DNA from: Betaproteobacteria bacterium Ga0077523
GTDB lineage: Bacteria > Pseudomonadota > Gammaproteobacteria > Burkholderiales > Ga0077523
NCBI GenBank assembly: GCA_001464695.1
Contig: LNDQ01000156.1
Location: 62,001 to 126,000, forward strand
DNA: 64,000 bases
Direction: 5' to 3'
In this document: positions 25,851-34,779 of the stretch, in pieces
How positions within the stretch are numbered: the first letter of the stretch is position 1
Layout: each line of letters opens with the position of its first letter
Position numbers and translations under genes: made by a program
The notes under the pieces: model-generated
What the model saw: the letters and a program-made list of their open reading frames with translations, nothing else
Told to the model about the DNA's origin: nothing
Database searches by the model: none

Positions 25851-27089
25851 TTACACCGCCTTGAAGACCAGCGTACCGTTGGTGCCGCCGAACCCGAAGG
25901 AATTCGACATGGCCACGGCGATCTTCATCTGTCGCGCCGTGTTCGGTACGAAGTCGAGATCACACGCCGGATCGCGCTGGTGAAGATTGATCGTCGGCGG
26001 TGCCACCTGATCGCGAATCGCCAGCGCCGAGAACACCGCCTCGATGCCGCCGGCGGCACCGAGCAGGTGGCCGGTCATGGATTTGGTGGAGCTCACGGCG
26101 AGCTTCGCGGCGTGGTCGCCGAAGTAGCGCTTGATCGCGACGGTTTCCGCAACGTCGCCCAGTGGCGTGGAGGTGCCGTGGGCATTGACGTAGTCGATGG
26201 CATCCGGATTCATGCCGGCGTTGCGCATGGCATTGCGCATGCAGCGATAGGCACCGTCACCGTCTTCGCACGGCGCGGTCATGTGATTGGCATCGGCGCT
26301 CATGCCGTAGCCCGCGAGCTCGCAATAGATCTTGGCGCCGCGCTTTTTCGCGTGCTCGTACTCCTCCAGCACCACCACACCGGCGCCTTCGCCCAGGACG
26401 AAGCCGTCGCGCTCGACGTCCCACGGCCGGCTCGCACCGGCGGGGTCGTCGTTGCGGGTCGACAGCGCCTTGGGTGCGGTGAAACCGCCGACCCCGAGCG
26501 GGCTGATGGTTGACTCGGCGCCACCGGCGACGACCACGTCGGCATCGCCATACTCGATCAACCGTCCGCCCTCACCGATCGAATGGGTCGAGGTGGTACA
26601 TGCGGTCACGATCGCGAGGTTCGGTCCCTTGAATCCATGGGTGATGGAGAGGACACCCGCGATCATGTTGATGATGCTGCCCGGCACGAAGAACGGCGAG
26701 ATCTTGCGTGGCCCGCCTTCAGCCACCGCTTCCTTCGTTTCCTCGATGAGCGGCAGGCCGCCGATGCCCGAACCGATCACCACCCCGATGCGCTCGGCAT
26801 TTTCCGGAGTGGCGACGATGCCGGCATCCGCGATGGCTTCCGATGCCGCCGCGAGGCCGTAGTGGATGAACGTATCGAGCCGGCGGACTTCCTTCGCCGG
26901 CATGTACTTGGCAGCGTCGAAACCCTTTACTTCCCCGGCGATGCGCGACGGAAAGGCGCTGGCATCGAAGCGTGTGATGCCGGTGATTCCGGAGCGCCCG
27001 GCGACGATGTTGCCCCAGGCTTCCGCTACTCCTATGCCGGTCGGGCAGACGATACCTAGACCGGTGACGACGACTCTGCGTCTGGACAA
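25851..27089 (-). CDS. fabF: 3-oxoacyl-[acyl-carrier-protein] synthase II
   Basis: 412 residues. Condensing enzyme that elongates fatty acids in the cytosol. The Cys-His-His triad is complete: TACTTSTHSIGEG (Cys), NAHGTSTPLGD (His) and STKSMTGHLLGAAGG (Lys, His). The start is TTG at 27089 with GGAG 7 bases upstream and the normal N-terminus SRRRVVVTGLGIVCPTG. It follows acpP after a hairpin. Confidence 0.97.
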   Translation of the reverse strand: MSRRRVVVTGLGIVCPTGIGVAEAWGNIVAGRSGITGITRFDASAFPSRIAGEVKGFDAAKYMPAKEVRRLDTFIHYGLAAASEAIADAGIVATPENAERIGVVIGSGIGGLPLIEETKEAVAEGGPRKISPFFVPGSIINMIAGVLSITHGFKGPNLAIVTACTTSTHSIGEGGRLIEYGDADVVVAGGAESTISPLGVGGFTAPKALSTRNDDPAGASRPWDVERDGFVLGEGAGVVVLEEYEHAKKRGAKIYCELAGYGMSADANHMTAPCEDGDGAYRCMRNAMRNAGMNPDAIDYVNAHGTSTPLGDVAETVAIKRYFGDHAAKLAVSSTKSMTGHLLGAAGGIEAVFSALAIRDQVAPPTINLHQRDPACDLDFVPNTARQMKIAVAMSNSFGFGGTNGTLVFKAV

Positions 27090-27101
27090 TGCTGCTCCGG
27101 A

Positions 27102-27129
27102 GGGAAAGCGCGCCTGTGGTCAGGCGCGC
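27102..27129 (-). terminator. Hairpin between acpP and fabF (attenuator)
   Basis: On the minus strand GCGCGCCTG-ACCA-CAGGCGCGC, a perfect 9-base stem with a 4-base loop, followed by TTTCCC. Its position suggests partial termination, which would make acpP more abundant than fabF; the same hairpin may protect the acpP mRNA end. Confidence 0.55.
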
Positions 27130-27135
27130 GGGACG

Positions 27136-27372
27136 TCAGTTGACGTGCGCGTTGACGTAGTCGATGGCCTGCTGGACGGAAGTGATCTTCTCGGCCTCCT
27201 CGTCCGGGATCTCGCACTCGAATTCTTCCTCGAGCGCCATCACGAGTTCCACGGTATCGAGCGAATCGGCGCCGAGATCGTCGACGAAAGTGGACTCGGT
27301 CTTGATGTCCGCTTCGTTCACTCCGAGCTGCTCCGCGACGATGCGCTTGACACGCTGTTCTACGCTATCCAT
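27136..27372 (-). CDS. acpP: Acyl carrier protein
   Basis: 78 residues, very acidic. The phosphopantetheine attachment serine is in [18 protein letters not shown]. The ATG at 27372 gives the standard N-terminus [17 protein letters not shown]; a longer reading upstream adds unlike sequence and was rejected. It carries growing acyl chains for the adjacent Fab enzymes and is activated by AcpS at the window's left end. Confidence 0.98.
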   Translation of the reverse strand: MDSVEQRVKRIVAEQLGVNEADIKTESTFVDDLGADSLDTVELVMALEEEFECEIPDEEAEKITSVQQAIDYVNAHVN

Positions 27373-27486
27373 TGATCTGCCCTTCCCTTCAGGTGGATGA
27401 GTCTCCCCGGGCCTGCATCCCAAAACTGCCAGGAGCGCAAGAATCTTAACTGCCCGCTGCCCGGCGGCTCGCCGAACAAGGCCCGC

Positions 27487-27513
27487 ATTTTACCAAATCT
27501 CGCCCGCGTGCAA
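27487..27513 (-). promoter_or_regulatory. Probable sigma-70 promoter of acpP
   Basis: On the minus strand TTGCAC (27508-27513) and TAAAAT (27487-27492) with a 15-base spacer, followed by GCGGGC. The spacer is short, but TAAAATGCGGGC is a frequent promoter/start context in betaproteobacteria. It would start transcription about 110 bases before acpP, independent of fabG. Confidence 0.5.
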
Positions 27514-27540
27514 TGACGTGTGCGAGTCATTTTTCCTGCG

Positions 27541-28281
27541 TCAATCCATGAACATGCCGCCGTTGACATGGATCGTACTGCCGGTGATGTAGCCGGCGCC
27601 ATCGGAAGCGAGAAAACCGGCGGCCGCTGCGATCTCCCGGACCGTCCCGAAGCGCCCCAGCGGCACCTGCCCAAGCAGAGCCTGCTTCTGCGCATCGGCG
27701 AGCGTTTTGGTCATGTCCGTGTCGATGAACCCGGGAGCGATGCAGTTGACCGTGATGTTGCGGCTGCCCACCTCCCGCGCCAGGGACTTGCTGAAACCGA
27801 CCATGCCGGCCTTGGCCGCGGCGTAGTTGGCCTGTCCCGCGTTTCCCATACTGCCCACCACCGAGGAGACGTTGATGATGCGGCCCCAGCGGGCCTTCAT
27901 CATTGCCCGCAGCACCAGCTTCGACAACAGGTAGATCGGACGCAGGTTGGTGGCCATGACCCGGTCCCATTCCTCGTCTTTCATGCGCAGGAGCAGGTTG
28001 TCGGCGGTGATGCCCGCGTTGTTGACCAGGATAGCCACATCGCCGAAGCGCTGGGTGATCTCCCCGAGCACTGCCTCGCAACGGGCCGGGTCGTTCACGT
28101 CCAGTACGAAGCCTGCGCCAGTGCCACCGGCGGTCTCGATGGCACCGCTGATGCCGTCGGCACCCGCCTGACTCGTCGCGGTGCCGGCGACCTTTGCCCC
28201 CGCCGCAGCCAATTCGAGTGCGATCGCCTGTCCTATGCCGCGTGAAGCCCCGGTCACCAGCGCCACCTTGCCGTTCAACAT
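27541..28281 (-). CDS. fabG: 3-oxoacyl-[acyl-carrier-protein] reductase
   Basis: 246 residues from the ATG at 28281, preceded by GAGG five bases upstream; a GTG two codons earlier is possible. NADPH-dependent short-chain dehydrogenase. Cofactor motif VTGASRGIGQAIA, the NNAG stretch, and the Ser-Tyr-Lys triad in NVSSVVGSMG and ANYAAAKAGMVGFSK. C-terminal ITGSTIHVNGGMFMD is typical. Two-base spacing from fabD. Confidence 0.97.
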   Translation of the reverse strand: MLNGKVALVTGASRGIGQAIALELAAAGAKVAGTATSQAGADGISGAIETAGGTGAGFVLDVNDPARCEAVLGEITQRFGDVAILVNNAGITADNLLLRMKDEEWDRVMATNLRPIYLLSKLVLRAMMKARWGRIINVSSVVGSMGNAGQANYAAAKAGMVGFSKSLAREVGSRNITVNCIAPGFIDTDMTKTLADAQKQALLGQVPLGRFGTVREIAAAAGFLASDGAGYITGSTIHVNGGMFMD

Positions 28282-28288
28282 CGTCACC

Positions 28289-29218
28289 TCACTTGAGAGC
28301 CTGGACGGTTTCCGCGATGGCTGCCGACGACGACAGCGTGAACGCCGTCACCTGGGGAGCGATCCGCTTCACCATGCCCTGCAGCACCTTGCCCGGGCCG
28401 CATTCGACGATGTGCGTGGCGCCCTGATCGGCCATGGCGGTCACGGTTTCTATCCATCGTACCGGGTTGTGGAGCTGGCGCACCAGCGCATCCGCGATTG
28501 CCTGCGGCTCCTTGGGAGAGGTCACGTCGGCGTTGTTGATCACCGGGATCGAAGGTGCGGCGATCGGCACGGATGCGAGCCGCACCGCCAGCTTCTCCGC
28601 CGCGGGACGCATCAGGCTGCAATGGGACGGCACACTCATGGGCAGCAGGATGGCGCGCTTGGCGCCCTTCGCTTTCGCCGCTTCGATCGCACGCTCGACC
28701 GCGGCGCGCGCGCCAGCGATGACGATCTGCCCTGGTGCATTCAGATTGGCGGCTTCGACCGCTTCGCCTTGTGCGGCTTCGGCACAGGCTTCGCGTATCT
28801 TCGCTTCGTCGAGTCCGAGGATGGCCGCGATGCCGCCGGCGCCCTCCGGGACGGCGGCCTGCATCGCTTCGGCGCGCGCCTGTACCAGACGCAGCGCATC
28901 GGCAAAGGTGAACGCACCGGCGACCACCAGCGCGGCGTACTCGCCGAGGCTGTGACCGGCGACGAGCACCGGTGCGAGTCCGCCGGCTGCAACCCACGCG
29001 CGATAGACCGCGACATCCGCTGCCAGCATGACGGGCTGCGTGTTCACCGTCTGATTCAGATCAGCTTCGGGGCCGGTGCTCGCAAGTGCCGCCAGGTCGC
29101 GGCCGAGCACGTCGGAAGCTTCCCGCATGGTGGCCGCTACGGCAGGGTGATCTGCATATGCGGCGAGCATGCCCACCGATTGCGATCCTTGCCCGGGAAA
29201 TACGAAGGCGAGTTTCAT
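28289..29218 (-). CDS. fabD: Malonyl-CoA-acyl carrier protein transacylase
   Basis: 309 residues from the ATG that opens MKLAFVFPGQGSQSVGM. The nucleophilic Ser is in VAGHSLGEYAALV and the catalytic His in MSVPSHCSLM; the Arg that binds malonate and Gln of the GQGSQ loop are present. It loads malonate from CoA on to AcpP. Twenty-six bases separate it from fabH. Confidence 0.97.
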   Translation of the reverse strand: MKLAFVFPGQGSQSVGMLAAYADHPAVAATMREASDVLGRDLAALASTGPEADLNQTVNTQPVMLAADVAVYRAWVAAGGLAPVLVAGHSLGEYAALVVAGAFTFADALRLVQARAEAMQAAVPEGAGGIAAILGLDEAKIREACAEAAQGEAVEAANLNAPGQIVIAGARAAVERAIEAAKAKGAKRAILLPMSVPSHCSLMRPAAEKLAVRLASVPIAAPSIPVINNADVTSPKEPQAIADALVRQLHNPVRWIETVTAMADQGATHIVECGPGKVLQGMVKRIAPQVTAFTLSSSAAIAETVQALK

Positions 29219-29244
29219 GGGTCGATTGGGGTTGGGGTGTCCGT

Positions 29245-30204
29245 TTACCAGCGCAGTGCGACCGCGCCCCAGGTGAATCCGCCGCCCACGCCTTCGAGCA
29301 GTACGTGATGTCCCGCACGGATGCGACCGTCGCGCACTGCCACATCGAGCGCCAGCGGAATCGAGGCAGCCGAGGTGTTGCCATGACGATCCACCGTCGC
29401 CACCACCTTGTCCATGCCGAGCCCCAGCTTCTTCGCGGCGGCTTCGATGATGCGGATGTTCGCCTGGTGCGGAATGAGCCAATCCACCTGTGACTTGTCG
29501 AGACCGGCTGCCGGCAACACTTCCTCCGCCACTTCGCCGAGCACGCGCACGGCAAGCTTGAAGACGGCAGTGCCGTCCATCGATACGAACGGCGAGCCTT
29601 CTACCCGACCGCCGCAGACCGTGCCCGGCACGGAGAGGATCCCGGTGTGGGCACCGTCGGCGTGCAGCCTGGCCGCGAGGACCCCCGGGGTATCGCTGCG
29701 CGACAGCACCACCGCACCGGCCCCGTCGCCGAACAGTACGCAGGTACCGCGATCCTTCCAGTCGAGGATTCGCGAGAACACTTCCGCACCCACCACCAGC
29801 GCGTGCTTGCAGTGGCCGGCCTTGACGTACATGTCGGCCGTGGCGAGTGCGTAGACGAAACCGGTGCAGACCGCCTGCACGTCGAAGGCCGGACAGCCAT
29901 GGATGCCGAGCTTCGATTGCAGCAGGCACGCCGTGCTCGGAAAGATCATGTCGGGCGTGGTCGTGGCAAGCACGATCAAGCCGATGTCGGATGGCTGGAG
30001 GTCCGCAGCTGCGATTGCGAGCCGCGAGGCATGCAACGCGAGATCGCTCGCCTGTTCTTCGGGCGCTGCGATGTGACGCTCGCGGATGCCTGAGCGCGAA
30101 AAGATCCATTCGTCCGAGGTCTCCACCATGGACTCGAGATCGCGATTGGTGAGCACCTTCGCCGGCAGGTACGACCCGGTGCCGGTGATCCGTGCGAAGG
30201 TCAC
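29245..30204 (-). CDS. fabH: 3-oxoacyl-[acyl-carrier-protein] synthase III
   Basis: 319 residues. Initiates fatty-acid synthesis by condensing acetyl-CoA with malonyl-ACP. Triad: Cys in [12 protein letters not shown], His in [12 protein letters not shown] and Asn in [12 protein letters not shown]. The GTG at 30204 overlaps the plsX stop (GTGA), and begins the normal [14 protein letters not shown]-terminus. Confidence 0.97.
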   Translation of the reverse strand: MTFARITGTGSYLPAKVLTNRDLESMVETSDEWIFSRSGIRERHIAAPEEQASDLALHASRLAIAAADLQPSDIGLIVLATTTPDMIFPSTACLLQSKLGIHGCPAFDVQAVCTGFVYALATADMYVKAGHCKHALVVGAEVFSRILDWKDRGTCVLFGDGAGAVVLSRSDTPGVLAARLHADGAHTGILSVPGTVCGGRVEGSPFVSMDGTAVFKLAVRVLGEVAEEVLPAAGLDKSQVDWLIPHQANIRIIEAAAKKLGLGMDKVVATVDRHGNTSAASIPLALDVAVRDGRIRAGHHVLLEGVGGGFTWGAVALRW

Positions 30205-31220
30205 GTTGCGACCTCGACCTGCAGCGTCTGCAGTCGCGCGCTGATGAGGACCGGCAGTTCGCTCTTCGCCTCCTCGTAGGCCCGGCTGATCGCGAACTGG
30301 AAGCCGAAGCTGTCGGCGGAGCCATGGCTCTTCACGACGATGCCGCGCAGCCCCAGCAGGCTCGCGCCGTTGTAGCGACGATGGTCGACGCGGCGCTTGA
30401 ACGCGTTGATCACCGGAAGTGCGAAGATCGCAGACAACCTGGTGACGAGATTGCGCTTGAACTCCTCGCGCAGGTAGGCCGCGAGCATCTGCGCGAGACC
30501 TTCGGAAGTCTTGAGCGCCACGTTGCCGACGAATCCGTCGCACACCACCACGTCCGTGGTGCCCTTGTAGATGTCGTCGCCCTCGATGTTGCCGTAGAAA
30601 TTGAGGCCGCTGCCGCGCAAGAGCTCGCCGGCGTCCTTGACGACGTCGTTGCCCTTGATCTCTTCCTCGCCGATGTTGAGCAACCCCACGGACGGTCGTT
30701 CGCTGTGATCCATGGCGGCGGCAAGCGCGGTGCCCATTATCGCGAACTGGAACAGGTGCTCGGCCGTGCAGTTCACGTTCGCGCCGAGGTCCAGCACCAG
30801 GGTGTGACCGTGCTGGGTCGGGAGCACCGACGCAATCGCGGGCCGCTCGATGCCGGGCAGCATCTTGAGGACGAAGCGCGCCATCGCCATCAGCGCGCCG
30901 GTGTTGCCGGCGCTCACGCAGCAATCGGCTTCACCAGCCTTAACCAGGTCGATCGCGAGGCGCATGGACGATTCCCGTTTGCCGCGCAGCGCGCTGGCGG
31001 GCGCCTCGTCCATCTCCACCACTTCGGGCGCATGGACCACCCGTACGCGCGGTCCGGGCGACGCATGCGCCGCGGCCAGGGCCTTGTCGACCACCTCCTG
31101 CGGGCCGACGAGAATCATCGCCGCATCGTCGTGCGCGGCAAGAAACTCGAGAGCCGCGGGTACCGTCACGTGGGGGCCATGATCGCCGCCCATGCAATCC
31201 ACCGCGACGCGAATCGTCAT
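30201..31220 (-). CDS. plsX: Phosphate acyltransferase PlsX
   Basis: 339 residues. Peripheral membrane enzyme converting acyl-ACP to acyl-phosphate for phospholipid synthesis. Family segments: [14 protein letters not shown] at the N-terminus, [37 protein letters not shown] and [16 protein letters not shown]. The ATG at 31220 lies about 200 bases after the damaged rpmF. It is normally co-transcribed from the yceD promoter. Confidence 0.97.
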   Translation of the reverse strand: MTIRVAVDCMGGDHGPHVTVPAALEFLAAHDDAAMILVGPQEVVDKALAAAHASPGPRVRVVHAPEVVEMDEAPASALRGKRESSMRLAIDLVKAGEADCCVSAGNTGALMAMARFVLKMLPGIERPAIASVLPTQHGHTLVLDLGANVNCTAEHLFQFAIMGTALAAAMDHSERPSVGLLNIGEEEIKGNDVVKDAGELLRGSGLNFYGNIEGDDIYKGTTDVVVCDGFVGNVALKTSEGLAQMLAAYLREEFKRNLVTRLSAIFALPVINAFKRRVDHRRYNGASLLGLRGIVVKSHGSADSFGFQFAISRAYEEAKSELPVLISARLQTLQVEVAT

Positions 31221-31314
31221 CGGGACGTCATCTCAGCCCGCGCCGGGCCGCAAGCGGGCTGGCCCCCTGGGGGGAAAGGCCGCAGGCCCATCGGGGGGGA
31301 CGTCATCTCAGCGG
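31218..31314. repeat. Direct repeat in the plsX-rpmF spacer
   Basis: GGGACGTCATCTCAGC occurs twice, about 78 bases apart (first copy overlapping the plsX start at 31222-31237, second near 31297-31312). Between them lies a GC-rich stretch with GGCCCCCTGGGGGG and GGCCGCAGGCC inverted repeats. The spacer looks like a local duplication or a family of GC-rich intergenic repeats. Confidence 0.5.
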
Positions 31315-31417
31315 CCCCGGCGCGGGGCGAGTGCCACCGTTTCACCGCGGAGCGCCGTAGGGCTCCGGGGTTTACGTGTCGCGCGCTGCACCGATCGGGC
31401 TCGATGCCGCGCAAGGC

Positions 31418-31547
31418 TTATTCGCCCTTGGCCTTCGCGACTTTGCGACCGCGGTAGTAGCCGCTCGGGGGGCGGGTTGGTCAGAAAGTCGTGCGACCGG
31501 TGCATCCCGCGCTTCGACGGCGACTTCTTGTTCTGCTGGACTGCCAT
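31418..31547 (-). pseudogene. rpmF: 50S ribosomal protein L32, internally deleted and frameshifted
   Basis: The ATG at 31547 opens a perfect L32 N-terminus ([20 protein letters not shown], then FLTNPP). Immediately after, at a C-run around 31469-31475, the frame shifts: the genuine C-terminus [15 protein letters not shown] is found in another frame ending at TAA 31418-31420. The central portion, the family's acidic Thr-Gly-Glu/His-rich stretch of about 17-18 residues, is missing. The remaining 130 bases are not a multiple of 3; in frame 1 the reading runs on to 31308 as unrelated sequence. Either a real pseudogene with another L32 copy elsewhere, or a sequencing or assembly deletion. The start lies 38 bases after yceD as usual. 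Confidence 0.8.
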
Positions 31548-31584
31548 GACTTGCTCCTTTCGCGCCCCGATACCGGCGCGCTGC

Positions 31585-32079
31585 TCAATGCTTTTTCAAC
31601 TGGGACAAGACCGCGAAGGGCCTCGGTTTCCCGGAATCCGTACCGCCTGCACCCGCTGCCGGGCACTGATCCGCCGCATGCCTGGGTGCCATCGGGAGGC
31701 ACAACAACACTTCATCTTCCACCGCTTCTTCCACGTCGAGCGGTTGGCCCGCATCGAGGTAATCCGATTCCGCTTCCTCTTCGGCGATCTCGCCGAAACC
31801 GGATTGTTCCACGAACACCAGTTCCCGCGTGGAGTCGACCGGCTGTTCCAATGCCTCGAGGCAGCGCTGACAGGTCAGACGCACCGCCCCGCTCACTTCG
31901 AGCCGGACTGCTGCCTTGCCGTCGGCACGCTGGTGGCCGGTCAATCGATATCGCACCGTGCCGGCGTGGTCGTGGACCATATCGCGCAGGCGCGGCAAGG
32001 CGGCGATGTCGAATTCCCCCTCCAGCCGACGGGCGGCTGCTGCAAACTGAACCCCGTCGAGTGTGGCTCGAGCGGACAT
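31585..32079 (-). CDS. yceD: YceD family (DUF177) protein, 23S rRNA accumulation
   Basis: 164 residues. [16 protein letters not shown] near the N-terminus and [20 protein letters not shown] with the CxxC pair typical of DUF177; a later [29 protein letters not shown]. YceD proteins are linked to 23S rRNA levels and always precede rpmF. The ATG is only about 3 bases from the expected transcription start of its promoter, and no Shine-Dalgarno is visible, so translation may be leaderless. Confidence 0.93.
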   Translation of the reverse strand: MSARATLDGVQFAAAARRLEGEFDIAALPRLRDMVHDHAGTVRYRLTGHQRADGKAAVRLEVSGAVRLTCQRCLEALEQPVDSTRELVFVEQSGFGEIAEEEAESDYLDAGQPLDVEEAVEDEVLLCLPMAPRHAADQCPAAGAGGTDSGKPRPFAVLSQLKKH

Positions 32080-32088
32080 AAGCGCGGC

Positions 32089-32117
32089 ATACTATTGGCT
32101 TTTCCTTTTACTGTCAA
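32089..32117 (-). promoter_or_regulatory. Sigma-70 promoter of yceD-rpmF-plsX-fab operon
   Basis: On the minus strand TTGACA (32112-32117), 17-base spacer, TAGTAT (32089-32094). The -35 is perfect and the -10 matches 4 of 6. The predicted start of transcription is near 32082, three bases before the yceD ATG at 32079. Confidence 0.75.
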
Positions 32118-32125
32118 AAGAGTAG

Positions 32126-32710
32126 ATGGCATCGACGCCGCGCCTCATCCTCGCCTCGACCTCCCGGTACCGGGCCGAGCTCCTGACCCGCCTGGGGTTG
32201 CCATTCGAGGCCGTTGCCCCCGGGGTGGACGAGACCACCATGCCGGGCGAACAGCCGCAAGCGGCTGCTTCGCGGCTCGCCCGCGCCAAGGCCCTCGCGG
32301 TGGCTGCACGGCATGCCGACGCCGTCGTCATCGGTTCCGACCAGGTGGCGGTCTGCGACGGCATGCGACTCGACAAGCCGGGCGACCGAGCCAATGCGAT
32401 CCGGCAGCTCACAGCCGTCAGCGGCCGAACCGTCGTCTTCCACACGGCGGTCTGCGTCGTGAGCGCAGCGACTGCGCCAGCCGAGGCGGTGGTGCCGACT
32501 GCAGTCGCGTTCCGGCACCTGCCCCTCGACATCATTGAACGCTATGTAGACCGGGAACAGCCCTTCGACTGCGCCGGCAGTGCCAAAGCCGAGGGCCTGG
32601 GAATCGCGCTCATCGCCCGCATGGACGGCACTGATCCAAGCGCTCTGATCGGCCTGCCGCTCATCGCGCTCACCGACCTGCTCGCACGGCATGGCTTGTC
32701 GGTACTCTGA
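32126..32710 (+). CDS. Maf-family nucleoside triphosphate pyrophosphatase (YceF type)
   Basis: 194 residues. Opens with LILASTSRYRAELLTRLGLPFE, the Maf substrate loop, and has VVIGSDQVAVCDG and KPGDRANAIRQL, then AGSAKAEGLG. The subtype lying next to yceD-rpmF in proteobacteria hydrolyses 7-methyl-GTP (YceF). Divergent from yceD with a 46-base spacer; abuts the next gene with no gap (stop 32710, ATG 32711). Confidence 0.92.
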   Translation: MASTPRLILASTSRYRAELLTRLGLPFEAVAPGVDETTMPGEQPQAAASRLARAKALAVAARHADAVVIGSDQVAVCDGMRLDKPGDRANAIRQLTAVSGRTVVFHTAVCVVSAATAPAEAVVPTAVAFRHLPLDIIERYVDREQPFDCAGSAKAEGLGIALIARMDGTDPSALIGLPLIALTDLLARHGLSVL

Positions 32711-33481
32711 ATGAGCGCGGCACCACCGCCTGGGCGGCTCTACTTGGTGCCGATGCCTCTGGGCCCCGACGTCGATCCGAAAGCGGTGCTGCCGGCGGCC
32801 ACCATCGAGGCCGCCGCCGCGCTCAGGCATTTCGTCGCCGAGAACGCCCGTACGGCACGCCGGTTCCTGGCGCGCCTGCCGCTCGCCGTGCCGATCCAGC
32901 AGGTCAGCTTCGAGGAACTGAACGAGCACACCCGGCCTGACGCCTTGCCAGGTCTGCTCGCCCCGCTGTTCGCCGGCTCCGACCTCGGGCTCGTCTCGGA
33001 AGCGGGTTGTCCGGCGATCGCCGATCCCGGCGCAGCTCTGGTCGCTCTGGCCCACGAGCGCGGTGTCACCGTCGTTCCGCTGGTGGGGCCGAGCTCGATT
33101 CTGCTGGCGCTAATGGCTTCGGGGCTCAACGGTCAGGCTTTTTCTTTCCACGGCTACCTGCCCGTCGAAAGTGCGGCGCGCGCGACCAGAATCCGGGAGC
33201 TCGAAGCTGCTTCTGCGGCCAATGGCGCGACCCAGGCGTTCATCGAAACGCCCTACCGAGCGGAAGCCATGTTCGCTGCGCTGCTGACCACGGCCGAACC
33301 GGCGTCCCGGTTGAGCGTTGCGATCGATCTCACGCTGGCGACGGCCTCGATTGCCACCCACACCGTGGGGCAATGGCGCCAGCTGCCGCGCCCGGCGCTG
33401 GCTTCGCGCCCCGCCGTGTTCGCCCTGCTCGCCGAGCCGCGTGTCAGCGCACGCGCGGCGCGGAAACCCCGCCGAGTCTGA
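32711..33481 (+). CDS. Tetrapyrrole-methylase-fold SAM-dependent methyltransferase, RsmI-like
   Basis: 256 residues. LYLVPMPLGPDVD at the N-terminus, HFVAENARTARRFL, then LGLVSEAGCPAIADPGAALVALA and VVPLVGPSSILLALMASGLNGQAFSFHGYLP match the RsmI branch of the SAM/tetrapyrrole methylase fold. RsmI itself 2'-O-methylates C1402 of 16S rRNA; this paralogue, typical beside maf and sppA in betaproteobacteria, diverges, and its target is unproven. Its last 38 bases overlap the convergent sppA. Confidence 0.88.
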   Translation: MSAAPPPGRLYLVPMPLGPDVDPKAVLPAATIEAAAALRHFVAENARTARRFLARLPLAVPIQQVSFEELNEHTRPDALPGLLAPLFAGSDLGLVSEAGCPAIADPGAALVALAHERGVTVVPLVGPSSILLALMASGLNGQAFSFHGYLPVESAARATRIRELEAASAANGATQAFIETPYRAEAMFAALLTTAEPASRLSVAIDLTLATASIATHTVGQWRQLPRPALASRPAVFALLAEPRVSARAARKPRRV

Positions 33482-34418
33482 CCAGCGCTTCCGCCGTCGC
33501 CGCGCCGAATCGCTTGGCGAAACGTTCGGCCAGATTCTCGCGCGGGGTGAAGTCGACGATCTTCTCCGCCTTGATCACCTCGCGCGCGACATAGGCCGTG
33601 TCGCCGAGCGCGTCGGCGAGGCCCAGTTCGATGCTGCGCTCGCCGGTCCAGACCAGCCCGCTGAAGGTGTCGCCATCCTCCTTCAGGCGCTTGCCGCGGC
33701 CTTCGCGCACCACCTGGACGAACTGCTGGTGGATCTCGCCCAGCATGCGTTGCGCATACTGCTTCTGCTTCGCTTCCATCGGCGAGAACGGGTCGAGGAA
33801 ACCCTTGTTCTCGCCGGCCGTGAGAAGGCGCCGTTCGATGCCGAGTTTTTCCATGGTGCCGGTGAAGCCGAAGCCGTCCATCAGCACGCCCACCGATCCG
33901 ACGATGCTCGCCTTGCTCACGAAGATCCGATCGGCCGCCACGGCAACGTAGTAACCGCCGGAGGCGCAGATGTCGTCCACCACCGCATAGAGGGGGGTTT
34001 CGGGATGCTTGCTGCGCAGGCGCCGGATCTCGCCGTTGATGGCGTCGGCCTGAACCGGACTGCCGCCAGGGCTGTTGATGCGCAGGATCACGCCCTGAGT
34101 GTTCTTGTCGTCGAAGGCATCCTGCAGGCCGGCGGTCACGTTGTCCGCGCTCGCCGGACCATCGGAGTCGATGACCCCGCTCAGCGTCACCATGGCGGTG
34201 TGCTTGCCGGCGGTTACGCCCTCGCGCGATCCGATCCAACCAAGCGCGATGAACAGCAGCGCGAACAGATAGACGAAGGTGAGGCTCTTGAACAGGATGC
34301 CCCAGCGTCGCGCCTTGCGTTGCTCCGAGAGAGCCGCTTCGGCGAGCTTGCGGATGACATCCCGCTCCCAGTTCTCGCGCTGAGGTGCTGCCCCGTGTGG
34401 TTGCTGTTCATCCGCCAT
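33444..34418 (-). CDS. sppA: Signal peptide peptidase SppA, short single-domain form
   Basis: 324 residues from the ATG before ADEQQPHG. One membrane helix near 45-65 (SLTFVYLFALLFIALGWIG), then a periplasmic S49 serine-lysine peptidase domain: ILRINSPGGSPVQAD, DDICASGGYYVAVAADRIF, the Ser in ASIVGSVGVLMDGF, and the Lys in TAGENKGFLDPFSPM. Digests signal peptide remnants in the inner membrane. It overlaps the Rieske gene's end by 11 bases (start inside it), so rluC-gph-Rieske-sppA read as one operon. Confidence 0.94.
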   Translation of the reverse strand: MADEQQPHGAAPQRENWERDVIRKLAEAALSEQRKARRWGILFKSLTFVYLFALLFIALGWIGSREGVTAGKHTAMVTLSGVIDSDGPASADNVTAGLQDAFDDKNTQGVILRINSPGGSPVQADAINGEIRRLRSKHPETPLYAVVDDICASGGYYVAVAADRIFVSKASIVGSVGVLMDGFGFTGTMEKLGIERRLLTAGENKGFLDPFSPMEAKQKQYAQRMLGEIHQQFVQVVREGRGKRLKEDGDTFSGLVWTGERSIELGLADALGDTAYVAREVIKAEKIVDFTPRENLAERFAKRFGAATAEALVRLGGVSAPRVR

Positions 34419-34779
34419 CGACGTTGCCTTCTTCGGAAAGATAGACGCTGCCATCGCGCTCGAACACATCGAGCTTCTTCAGGCTGCCACCGGTGCAGGG
34501 GCCGCGTATGCAGCGACCGGTTTCAGGCAGGTAGGTGGCACCGTGCGTGGCGCAAATCAAGTATAGCCCTGACAGATCGAAGAACATGCCTTCCGACCAG
34601 TCGAGTTCGACGGGCACGTGTGCGCACTGATTGAGGTAGCTGTGCACGATGCCGTCATAGCGGATGGCAAAAGCCGGAATCGACTTGCCGTAGCGTTCCA
34701 CTTCGAACTTCACGCCGGTGCCGCCCTCCTCGAGCGCTGCGCCGGCGCAGATCAGGCGTTCTCTTCCAGCCATCGCCAT
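34408..34779 (-). CDS. Rieske [2Fe-2S] ferredoxin-like protein
   Basis: 123 residues. The Rieske ligands are Cys and His in NQCAHVPVELDW and Cys and His in LICATHGATYLPETGRC. This small soluble form is common between gph and sppA in betaproteobacteria; its electron partner is unknown. The ATG at 34779 is the first of two (34773 also possible). It overlaps gph by 28 bases. Confidence 0.9.
   Translation of the reverse strand: MAMAGRERLICAGAALEEGGTGVKFEVERYGKSIPAFAIRYDGIVHSYLNQCAHVPVELDWSEGMFFDLSGLYLICATHGATYLPETGRCIRGPCTGGSLKKLDVFERDGSVYLSEEGNVDGG

Noticed and set aside
31222-31314. Direct repeat as a CRISPR or insertion-sequence end
   Set aside because: Only two copies with a single unlike spacer, no transposase and no terminal inverted repeats around a coding region.
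30192-31457. 421-codon plus-strand open frame over plsX
   Set aside because: Shadow of plsX; no ribosome site or recognisable domain.
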